Source: Buxus sempervirens (lineage: Eukaryota > Streptophyta > Magnoliopsida > Buxales > Buxaceae). Taken from it: a stretch of 64,000 bases of DNA. Position 1 is the first letter of the stretch; each line of letters starts with the position of its first letter. The translations under genes and the position numbers were made by a program. Below, piece by piece: positions 47,058 to 57,400 of the stretch. The notes beneath the pieces were generated by a model, which made no database searches, had not been told where the DNA came from, and was given only the letters and a program-made list of their open reading frames with translations. Where the stretch lies: the NCBI GenBank assembly GCA_947561395.2, contig OX387187.1:38979829-39043828 (forward strand). Direction: 5' to 3'.

Positions 47058-48299
47058 ATGGGTCTGGAACATAGCTTTGTCTCCTCTTGTGTTCTGTGTT
47101 TTCTTGTTCTCTTTCCTGTGTTATGTAGCTCTCAAGACCCCTTTGTGCACTCTAGAGCTACTTACTACGGTAGCCGTGATGGCTATGGAACCTCAAGTAT
47201 GCTCTCTCTCTCTCTCTCTCTCTCTCTCACATCTCTGTAATGTATTTTTACATATGCCGGTTAAGATTGAATAGATATATCGTTTTGAAATGAATCAGCC
47301 GGGGCATGTGGATATGGAAAATTTGGAAGAAACGTTAATGGTGGACAAGTTTCTGGCGTTTCAAGGCTGTACAAGAATGGCACAGGCTGCGGTGCATGCT
47401 ACCAGGTGCATATATATCCCTTACGAAGCTATATAAGCTACTATTTGAAGTTACCAAAAAAAAAAAAAAAATCTACTGTTTGAAACTTTCAAAGCAACAA
47501 TGATGAAAGTCATGAAGCCTCCCTCACGTTTCAATCATTTGTCATTATTCATAAATCAGGTTAGGTGCAAGATACCGAAATTATGCACTGAAGAGGGGGC
47601 GAACATCGTGGTTACAGATCATGGCAAAGGTGACCGCACCGACTTCATCCTAAGCGTCCGAGCCTACGCAAAGTTGGCTCTTCCTTACTTGGCCTCAAAA
47701 CTCATGGCTTACGGTGTAGTTGACGTTGAGTATAAGAGGTAACATCTTCTTCTTCATACATTCACATTTATAACAAGCAGGTTCTGGCGTGAAACCCAAC
47801 ATGGAGGAGCATTAACATCCTTTAATTTTTGACTGGTTCTTGTTGGTGCCATGCAGGGTCCCATGCCAGTACCCAGGTTCCAACCTTCAGCTAAAGGTCC
47901 ATGAACGCAGTAGGTATCCTGAATATCTAGCCCTTGTTATACTGTTTCAAGCTGGCCAGAAGGAGATCACAGCGGTTGAACTGTGGCAGGTAATAACAAG
48001 CTAGCCCATGAGACCTTCTCCAGTTCTCTGTGAGTTTGTCATTAATGGAGTAAATAAGTTTGCTTTGTTTGTGTTTGGGTTGCTGTTTGCTGGTGCAGGA
48101 GGATTATCAGAGTTGGAGGCCAATGCGCAGGGCCTATGGTGCAGTTTGGGACACGTATAATACACAAAGGGGTGCACTCAGCGTCAGACTCCAAGTGAGT
48201 GGTTATGTTGGAGAAGAAAAGTGGGTGCAGCTGAGGAGTGTGATCCCTAGTTATTGGAAGGCCGGGGTTGCCTATGACTCAGACTTTCAGCTTGATTAA
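47058..48299 (+). CDS. EXLB1: Expansin-like B (EXLB), five exons
   Basis: Exons 47058-47196, 47299-47405, 47560-47738, 47857-47989 and 48099-48299 give 759 nt, 252 aa, with all GT-AG junctions in phase. A hydrophobic signal peptide (about residues 1-29, FLVLFPVLCSS) sends it to the cell wall. Domain 1 is the six-stranded double-psi beta-barrel with TYYGSRDGYGTSTGACGYG, NGTGCGACYQVRC and VVTDHGKGDRTDF. Domain 2 (CBM63) begins after YKRVPCQYPG and contains VELWQEDYQSWRPMRRAYGAVW. The HFD triad of alpha- and beta-expansins is replaced by VVDVEYKRVPC, as usual in the expansin-like A/B groups, so wall-loosening activity cannot be assumed. Length is standard for the family. It is convergent with the ankyrin remnant downstream. 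The subclass (B rather than A) is by recall of sequence style. Confidence 0.93.
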
Positions 48300-48431
48300 G
48301 TTCATGACTTCCAGCTTCTACAGCTCTTCTATAGTTCTTATATATTAATCAGTTCTTGCTAGCTAGTATGTCATGTTAAGTATAGTTTTTATGTCACATC
48401 AGAGAGCAAGTGCTAGCTGTTGCTTTTGCTC

Positions 48432-48440
48432 AATAAATAA
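48432..48440 (+). terminator. Poly(A) signal of the expansin-like gene
   Basis: AATAAATAA about 135 nt after the stop codon. The same signal is repeated in the duplicated copy at about 50212. Confidence 0.55.
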
Positions 48441-49253
48441 TGAGACTATGTACTTTGTTTGCTCACATATTGAGAATAAAATAAAGTTTCCCTTTTGTAT
48501 ATGGTTTCATTAAATGATAATCAAATGAAGCACTAAGTGGCAGCTAGCACTGCAACTTATCATGTGGGAAAAAAACATTCTTGCTTTTGCAGTGACCTAA
48601 TCCTTCCATGGATGGTACCATGAAACGCAGGAGAGGAAATGCATTCGACTCGCATACATGCATTCTCTTTTTTATATGTTAAAGCAAAGTTATCAGAATC
48701 AATCAATAAAAATAAATAAAAAAGGGATTTATATAAAAGGAGAATTAGACTTGAGAACTTTTCACTTGTATAGTTCATATGGGCTCATGACCGATCCTGG
48801 CAGGGAAGGTGATGCATAGTGGTTTGTTTTTGGGCCGTGCTTAATTAACAAGGCACATACCTACTTTGGGGCTTATCCAAGCCCAGATCAGCCCGGATTT
48901 CGGGCCTCACACTCAAACTCAAGCACCACCCTAAAATAGAAATATGTACCTGGCCCGACCCAACTGAGTTCGATTTTTGCATTTTTAAAAATTTTTTTCG
49001 AATCTTATTGGAAAAATACTTGGAAATATTCCTACTTACCTATACTTAAAGGTTTCTTATACTTATATTTCAATAAATTAAGCAAAAAAAAACTATGATA
49101 AAAATTATAAAATGAATTAGTAATGTAACAAAACTAATTTAAGATATACATATAAACATTTAACTATAGTTTTACACATGCAATGACATTCAAAACCGGG
49201 CTGGGCCTAGATAGGCCAGGCTTTAATACACCTAATTCAAGCCTGGTTTAAAC

Positions 49254-49732
49254 TAGGGCTGTCAATGGGTTGTTGGATAAAGATCTGAATTCGACCCGAT
49301 TATCCGAATAAGATCCGATTATATTCAGATTCGAATATGGTATTGCACATATTCGACCCGATAAAGATCCGACAGATTATTTTGTATATATGTTATGTTT
49401 TTTAGGCCTTTTAAAGTTTTTTTTATATATTAGTATATAAGGATTGAATGTTTCATATAATATTTATTGATTTAAGGTCATAATATAAGACAAATTTGAA
49501 TTAATACATTCTTATTTGATCCACTATCTTAAGGTTTATAATATCTAATTCTTTTTCATATATAATGTAATCGGATTCGGATATCAGATAATCGGTCGGA
49601 TTTGAATTCGGTATTAGATGTGAAAGATCCGTCGGATAATCGGTTCGATCGAATTCGGATATCGGATTTTCTTATCGGAACAAATTCGGATCTTAGCAGA
49701 TCCGTACTGTATTCAACCTGTTTACAACCCTA
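49254..49732. mobile_element. 479-bp hAT-type MITE with 8-bp TSD
   Basis: GTTTAAAC flanks both ends (49246-49253 and 49733-49740). The ends are TAGGGCTGTCAATGGG and ...CAGGTTT-type/TTTACAACCCTA, giving a terminal inverted repeat TAGGG(C/T)TGT(C/A)AA. An 8-bp TSD plus this terminus is typical of plant hAT MITEs. Copy B of the duplication has one uninterrupted GTTTAAAC at the matching place (about 51251), so it is the empty site. The interior is rich in ATCCGA/TCGGAT words on both strands. There is no coding capacity. Confidence 0.93.
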
Positions 49733-49950
49733 GTTTAAACAGGGTAGATTTGTCGGGCCAAGAGTTGCCACCCCAACAGTAATGTATGTATTTAGTTAAA
49801 TGTACATGAAGATAGAATCAATATTAAGCTCTCAGTAAGCATATAAAGTCCCGCATTTATTTATCCATATCGATCAACAAGAGTTCTGTTTTATTTATAG
49901 CCAATCACATATATAATAGAGTGGCATACAATAGAGAGGCAGTAATAAAT

Positions 49951-50098
49951 TTAGGGAACAAACCTGTTGAGTACGATCAAGATGAGCTTAAAGGCACAAG
50001 CGACGATAAGCATGATCTTAGCCCCCAACCACACGAACCAAAAGCTTGGAATGTGAAAGCCAAGGCATTTTATTACGAATCTTGGCATGATCTGAGCT
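49951..50098 (-). pseudogene. Duplicated C-terminal scrap of the ankyrin/PGG-type gene
   Basis: The minus strand reads IMPRFVIKCLGFHIPSFWF, VWLGAKIMLIVACA, FKLILIVLNRFVP and a stop at 49951. It is 49 codons, without upstream exons, and is the paralogue of the end of the gene at 51461-52154. It exists only because the segment was duplicated. Confidence 0.85.
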
Positions 50099-50122
50099 CT
50101 CCTATAGAAGAGTAGGATCCTC

Positions 50123-51608
50123 ATATATATTAATCGGTTCTTGTTTGTTAATATGTCATTTTAAGCATAGTTTATATGTCACATTAGAGCAAGTGCTGTA
50201 GCTTTTGCTCAATAAATAATGAGATTGTCTACTTTGTTTGCTCAGATATTGAAAATAAAATAAAGTTTCCCTTTTTGTATATGGTTTCTTCAAATGATAA
50301 TCAAATGAAGCACTAAGTGGCGGCCTGCAACTTGTCATGTGGGAAAAAAAACATTCTTCCATAACTAATTGAGACTCACCTACATGCGTTGTGTTTTTTA
50401 TATGTTTAAAGCAAAGTTATCAGAATCAATCTTTTTAAAATAAATAAAGGGATTTATATAAAAAAGGAGAATTAGACTCGAGAACTGGAACCAACAGTTT
50501 TTCACTCGTATAGTTCGTATGGGCTCATGACGGCTCCTGGCTGGGAAGGTGATGCATAGTGGCTAGTTTATGGGCCGGGCTTAACAAGGCACATACATAC
50601 TTTGGGGCTTATCCAAGCCCAGATCGGCCTGGTTTTCGGGCCTCACACTCAAACATAAGCACCACCCTAAAATAAAAATAGAAACCTGTGCTCGGCCAAG
50701 TCGAGTCCGTTTTTGCCATTTTAAAAATTTTTTTGCGATCTTATTGGAAAAACACTTGGAAATATTCCTACTTACTTATACTTAAAGGTTTCTTATACTT
50801 ATTTATACTATTAGTAAGGAGAAGAAGAGGGAATATTCTTTGATTCTGGCTCTTCTTTTTTTTCCCCAAAAAATTTTAAAAAGAATCCTAACATATAACT
50901 ACCACAACCACTGCTTCTTTCACTTTTAAATTGAAACCCCCTTCTTCTATGCTACTTCTCCTATCCAGAATTATCTACCTATTGGTTTAAAATCTAGATA
51001 GTTGCAACTATTCCCTCCCCTACGTACAGTTTTGCACGTGCACCCTACTTGTATTTCAATAAAGTAAGCAAAAAAAAAAAAAAAAAAAAGAAACTACGAT
51101 AAAAATTATAAAATGAATTAGAAATGTAATAAAACTAATTTATGATACGCATATAAACACATTAAACTTGTTTTACACATGTAATGACATTCAAAACCGG
51201 GCTAGGTCTAGATAGGCCAGACTTTAAGATGTCTAGCTAGCCCAAGCTCGGTTTAAACAGGGCCGGGCTAGTCGGGCCTAGAATTACCACCCCTACAGTA
51301 ATGTACGTATTTAGTCAAATGTACATGCAGATAGAATCAATAATAAGCTCTCAATAAACATATATAGGCCCGAATTTATTTATGGATAGATCAACGAGAG
51401 TTCTATTTAATTTATTCACAGCCAATCACATAGAATGCCATACAACAGAGAGGCAAGAATTTACGAGACAAACTTGTTGAGTACGATCAAGGTGAGCTTA
51501 AGGGCACAAGCGAAGATGATCATGATCTCAGCCCGCAACCACACAAACCAGAAACTTGGGATGTGAAAGCCAAGGCATTTTATTACGAATCTTGGCATGA
51601 TCTGAGCC
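50123..51608 (+). repeat. Tandem segmental duplication, copy B
   Basis: Second copy of the expansin-3'UTR to ankyrin-C-terminus segment. It lacks the MITE but has about 245 bp extra at about 50802-51047 (starting after CTTATACTTAT and ending before ATTTCAATAAA), of unknown origin. The right edge of this block has CCACCCCTA (about 51289), reminiscent of a hAT terminus. Confidence 0.9.
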
Positions 51609-52154
51609 ATAGTGAAGCCGTAACATATGAATACTATAAACCAGACAAATGAGAAAATATCTCGCAAAGGAAGCGACCATATGATCAGTGGTATTGCAGA
51701 CATCGTCCCAACAAAGCCAACCGTGTTGAATATCAAGTGCAGCACAGGGAGTAGCCGGCAAGGGCGACGGACAACGTCGCTGCAGGAAGTTGCACCCAAG
51801 TCTCCCATATTCAGTATGGCCTCATCGTGCTGCAGCAGAACTTGGAAGAAGAGGATGGCAAATGCTGTGGTGATCATCAAAAGGATATTTCTTGTCTCCA
51901 ACGACCACAACTAAGAGCACTGCCTTGGAGGTCCTCCTGAGCTTTGGGTGAAACGGATTTGGTGTCTTGTGATTTTCTAAATCACCATCACGGGCAGCAC
52001 CTGCACATAAAAGGATCGCCAGGATTTCTCTATCTTGGGATTCCCTTGGACTTTCTATCAACAAGTCCAATGCAGTGAAACCTTTGTTGTTCTTGGTGTT
52101 TACCTGCTTAGCTGCGCTTGATGAGGTACTGTTGGTGAGCAAGAACTCCAGTGT
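51461..52154 (-). pseudogene. C-terminal exon of an ankyrin/PGG-type membrane protein, frameshifted
   Basis: The exon begins after a TAG acceptor at 52155-52157: TLEFLLTNSTSSSAAKQ, VNTKNNKGFTALDLL, ESPRESQDREILAIL. A one-base shift near 51905 is needed to reach WSLETRNILLMITTAFAILF. Four hydrophobic segments follow: ILLMITTAFAILFFQVLL, HLIFNTVGFVGTMSAIPLII, FSFVWFIVFICYGFTMAQ and IMIIFACALKLTLIVL, with a stop at 51461. This is the second-exon layout of plant ITN1/BDA1-type proteins (end of ankyrin repeats plus a membrane domain), but the NPPGG motif of the PGG domain is missing. The ankyrin exon 1 is not found in the window; it may be deleted, or lie beyond 64 kb across an intron holding the LINE and Copia elements. 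Confidence 0.78.
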
Positions 52155-52159
52155 CTACA

Positions 52160-53590
52160 CTTTGGTTCTTAAGATGAAACTGATTCATACAAAACCAAAA
52201 ACCAACACTAATAGTTTTACTAACATTTCTTAGTCTCACACTTTGGATTGTTCAGTGGAGGGGTGCTTCTAGGGTTTTTCGTGATTATTGTATTCCACTT
52301 AAATAAAAGGGTAAGTTCTATAAGACAACAATTTGACCGGCGCCTATATATGTCGTATATATGGAGCAGAATGTTGGGCAGCAAAGAACCAATATGTTCA
52401 AAACTCAATGTTGGGCGTAATGTTTCTAATATCCTTTTATATAGTATATGCTACCCTGCATTATTATTTAAAACTCAACTTGGAATGACAAACATGAACT
52501 AAATGAGCTGTTATCTAATAGTTATGAACACATGTGCTTCTTTACAAGTCCTGCAAACAACATACACATCTTCTGTTGTTCATAGATTCAACAAACATAT
52601 AAAAATCATCCAAAATATTTGCATTACTGCTCTCTAATAGCAACTCAATTCCCAAATGCCAAACAAAACAACACGGAAAAAACCCTTCCCTGCTAAGGCA
52701 CTAAAATAAAAAATCCAAAGCAAAAAGTTCTAGGTCTCCCCAACTAATCTCAATCATTTGCCTAGCACAACTTCACAACAAAAAGACATGCAGACACCAT
52801 CTTTATAAAATTGAAAAACTAATTTCAGATACTAATCATAATGCCAAACATGAATGGGCCCTCGAAAACAGATTGTGAGAGCCCATAAGCAGAACTTCCA
52901 GAATATGCACTAAAAACTTTGCTGACACCAAAGTGCTCCCTGATATAAAGGGAAAAGAATGATACGTTATTAAGATATCAATCCGTCCATGCTTTTTGTT
53001 TTTTGGGATGAAAAAATCCATCCACGCTTCAAAATAAGATATGTCACATATCTGCACGCCAAAATGAACACTTTCATACTTCAACAATTATCTTATGGCA
53101 TCTAATAATTTTGTTTCAATCATTGAACAATACAAATAGGAAGAAATTGCATCAAAGCTCACTACAAAAGCTGATTAATTCCTAAAATTTACAGTGAAAT
53201 ACTAATATCCAATGTAAATGCTTCATACAATGCCATGTCTGCAACAAATACCAAATATACATATATATATCTAAGTTATAGTGACAACAAGAATTTATAG
53301 GATTATTACTAAGGATTTCACTAAAATAGGATTCTTACTTCATGGTGGCAACAATGTAAAAGAGAACCTAGTGACAATGACAACTATCCCATGCAAATTA
53401 GGTAAGCCTCCTAGAATAAATGCATTAGAGTTCACTACAAAAAGCTAATTAAATAAACTTAGCAACAAAATATGTATTGTATTCCCAGAATTTACAGCAA
53501 AATACTACTATGCAATGGATGTAAATGCTAGACTTGTTTTTTTTTTTTTTATCGGTATGTAAATGCTTCATATTGCAAACATAGAACTCA
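52160..53590. other. Intergenic or intron, nothing recognised
   Basis: AT-rich sequence with no protein motif. If the ankyrin gene is real this could be its first intron. Confidence 0.4.
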
Positions 53591-53744
53591 CAAAGGCTAA
53601 CAACAACTTCAGTACAATAGGAATCTTACTTCATTGTTGAAACAATGTAAAGACATACAAGTTGATACAAAGGCTAACAACAACTTCAGTACAATAGGAA
53701 TCTTACTTCATTGTTGAAACAATGTAAAGACATACAAGTTGATA
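53591..53744 (+). repeat. 77-bp perfect tandem duplication
   Basis: The unit CAAAGGCTAACAACAACTTC ... ACATACAAGTTGATA occurs at 53591 and 53668 with no mismatch seen. Confidence 0.92.
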
Positions 53745-54297
53745 TGACGATGAAGACAATCCCACATAACTCAGCTAAGCCTCCCACTATAACTTCTGTT
53801 GAAAGGAAGGATCGGGAATGATCATCATTGACATGCAAAACCTCCCACTTACTAAAATCTATCCAATATCTGCTTTAAAGGGAAAATAAAATAATTACAA
53901 GACTAAAAAAAGGATGAGCACCATATCATGTAGACAGTAGAAGCTGCCAACCAACAATATGATATCTTAAATATTAAACATTGCCACAGAAAAGCATCTG
54001 ATCGTGTCTGAGACTGCAGCTTTTGACGAAGCATTGCCACTACTGAATCAATCTGATGAACACGGATTGGAATAATTCTTCCCAAACTTATGTGGAATTC
54101 CCTTCCTAAGTAAACTTGTTCAATTTCTGGTCATCTTTGCGAAGAAAATTTAGAGGGATGTCAACATCAACAACATAAAGGCCAGGAACAAGAGAAGTGA
54201 TTTTTTTTTAAAAATTGGGCCACCAATTTCCTTGCTGCAGATGGTATTAATGAACCACACAACTCAGCACTATTGTTGGAAGTTGATACAATTGAAG
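53745..54297. other. Left flank of the LINE insertion
   Basis: No coding content. At 54260-54287 lies one copy of the CAACTCAGCAC...GTTGGAAGTTGAT motif that recurs twice on the far side of the LINE. Confidence 0.5.
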
Positions 54298-54310
54298 GAT
54301 CAAAGGCAAG
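54298..54310 (+). repeat. LINE target-site duplication, left copy
   Basis: GATCAAAGGCAAG, directly before the T-run of the LINE. Matches 61038-61050 exactly (15 bp if the following TT is counted). Confidence 0.95.
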
Positions 54311-54492
54311 TTTTTTTTTTTTTTTTTTTTTTTAAGAAAAACCCACTAAGGCAGGAATAACCTTAGTGGCACTCCAACGGTGGGAGGAGGGCTGAGGCAG
54401 ACCCTGACCTGTAGATTAATTCCAAAGAAATTGATACACAATCACGGGGGGGACTTGAAGCCTTACCCCTGGAAAACAATAAGATAAATAAA

Positions 54493-57400
54493 TTATTTCC
54501 TAAATGCATACAATCCTGATCGATCAAGAAACAAGCAACCTTTTACTTTAGAAGAAAGGATTCCTTGTGACTCAAAAATATATTTGGAAGTGTTTTCACA
54601 GCCTTCATTTGCAAGCGCATCCGCAACAGCGTTAGCTTCTCTATAAATGTGGTGCACTATCCGATTTTGGATACTAAGTCTTCCTTTAATTTCTTGCCAC
54701 CAGATCATAAACTTCCATGGGATGGAAGCCTTTCCGTTGACCATGTCAACAAGAATTTTTGAATCTGTCTCAATAACCAGCTCTTGTAAACCGAAGCTAT
54801 CAGCCAATCGGAGACCATCCCTTAAAGCAAGAAGCTCAGCCATGAGATTAGATTGAAACCCATAATTAGCAGAAAAAGCAACAAGAAATAAACCTGAATT
54901 GTTTCGAATTACTCCTCCACCACCAGAAATTCCTGGGTTCCCCTTAGATGCCCCGTCCACATTTAAGATAAACGCAGGTGCCCTTTGCCGTAACCAACGA
55001 ACAATCTGAAGTCTTCTGGCTCTGATATGTGGGGAATATAACAACAGTTGCTCAAGAACTAAGACTCCTTGGGGCTTGCAATTCCGAGTAGGTTTTGTAA
55101 GATAAGCAATCTCTTGAAGCCAACGATAGACCTTGCTTGTTATTTGCTCTTTTAGCATTGGCGCATCTTCAAATCTGCTATTGCATCTGGCTAGCCAAAT
55201 CTCCCAACAGATTAAGAGAGGAGTTGCTTTTAAAAGAAGACCATATTGATCATCAAGATGCCCACTAAACCAGAAAGAAATTTTAGTGGCTAGATCATGC
55301 AAAGGATGAAATTGGAATTTGAAACAATTAGCAAAATATTCCCAAACAAAACTTGCAATTTCCCCAAACGAAAATAGATGATTCAAAGTCTCCAAATTTT
55401 TGGATGTGCAACAATTGCATTGAGAGCAAAGTTGAATGCCACTAGCTGTAATTCTGTCATCTGTAGGCAGCTCCCCATTCAAAAGCTTCCAAAAGAATAC
55501 TGATATCTTTTTAGGAATGTGGTTAACCCAAATGCTTTTACTCCAAACACAATTATTACCAAATTTTCTGATGAGATTCCAAGCAGATGAAGTGGAAAAA
55601 ATACCTGATGACGATGGCTTCCAAAGCGGCTTGTCCTTGAGATTGGATAGCCGAAATTGAATTTCCAAGAGCTGAGAGTTGATATCAGGAGGGAGGACGC
55701 CATTTAGAAGGCCCACATTCAAAGAACCAGTCGGGTTGAGCATATCTGAGACCCTTGCTTCAGCAAGAGGAATGTCTTCATCTTGGACCAACTCAGATAA
55801 TTTTCCTAGATGGGACCAGTGATCAAACCAAAAGCTTATTTTACCTTCTTCTATGGACCAGGCTGTGTTTTCAAGAATGGCCTCTTTCACCTTTAGGATT
55901 GATTTCCATATCTTAGAACTACCACTTCTATCTTGAAGATTCTGAAGATTCCCCGAAGCACAATACTTTGCCCTCATAAATTCAGACCATAAACTATCTC
56001 CATGCAAGGCCTTCCAACCCATTTTTATTTGCAAGCTTTTCATAACATCTGAAACCGATTTTATGTCCAGACCACCTTCTGATTTAGGAAGACAAATCTT
56101 CTCCCATCTTAACCAATGCTTTTTAGGACCATGATCAATACTCTCCCCCCAGAAAAAATTAGCAAATAACCCTTCAATTCTTTTCAAGACGACTTTAGGG
56201 AAAGGAATGGCAGACAAAGTATGAATGTGAATACTTGAGAGGACACTTTGGATAAGTGTCACTCTCCCACCATGGGAAAGAGTTTTGGATTTCCAGCCAC
56301 TAATCCGTTTTTGAATTTTTTCTAAGATTTCAGAAAACATAGGCGTCGAAGAACGACCATGGAAAAGAGGAGCACCCAAATATTTGATAGGCAAACTAAC
56401 TTTTCTGATTCCTGACATCGATTGAAGCATGGCCAACCGAGAACTAGAAATTCTTGAAGAAGAAATCAAACCGCTTTTGGACTTGTTCACCAATTGGCCC
56501 GATGCTTCCTCATAAGTCTTGATGAAATTCAAAAGATTATCAAGGGAAGATTTCTTACCATTTGTAAAGACAAGGATATCATCAGCAAAGAGGATGTGAG
56601 TCACTTTAAGAGGTGTTCTGCCAGAGTGATAGAAACCAATAGAACCTTCCTGGACCATTGAGAACAAACCTCTGCTAAAAACTTCTTCAGCAATGATGAA
56701 TAACAAAGGAGAAAGAGGGTCTCCTTGCCTTAGACCTCTGGAGGATTTAAAGAAACCACACGCCCTGCCTTTAAGAAGAACACTAAACCAGCAGTTGTTT
56801 AAGCACCGAGAAATAAGATTACACCATGATTCAGAGAATCCATACCTTCTGCAAACCTCTATAAGGAAATCCCACTCCATTCTGTCGAATGCCTTTGCCA
56901 TGTCAAGCTTAATAATAATATTACTCCCCAGACATTTTCTGTTGATATCCTGGCATAATTCATGTGCAAGAGATATACTATCCGAGATGCTTCTCCCTTT
57001 GACAAAAGCACTTTGTTCTCTACTGATAATGTTAGGAAGAATAACAGAAAGCCTTGTTGCCAGAATTTTTGAGATTACCTTGTAAGAATAGTTGCATAGA
57101 CTGATTGGACGAAAATCTGAAAAAGATTCGGGGTGATCCACCTTGGGAATGAGAGCTATATGAGAAGCAGTAAAGGAGGTAGGAAGCATTCTATCGTGGA
57201 AGAACTCAGAAACAGCCGCCTCTAGATCATCCGCTATGATTTCCCAACAACTCTGATAAAACCATCCTGTAAAACCGTCAGGGCCTGGAGCACTATCAGG
57301 GTCAAGCTCAAAGACTGCTTGTTTTATTTCCTCCCTGGAAGGATTGTCAGTGAGTTTCTCATTCATATTCTCATTAAGAATTTTGGGGATGTAACCCAAA

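Larger units (their letters stand above)
48338..50098 (+). repeat. Tandem segmental duplication, copy A
   Basis: From the expansin 3'UTR (TATATTAATC, AGCACTAAGTGG, GATGCATAGTGG, GGGCTTATCCAAGCCCAGATC) to the C-terminal end of an ankyrin-type gene (GAATCTTGGCATGATCTGAG), this is nearly collinear with 50123-51608. Copy A contains the extra 479-bp MITE at 49254-49732. Confidence 0.9.

Noticed and set aside
47058-48299. Alpha- or beta-expansin
   Set aside because: The HFD catalytic motif is absent and the sequence style (YKRVPCQYPG, WQEDYQSWRPM) is expansin-like.
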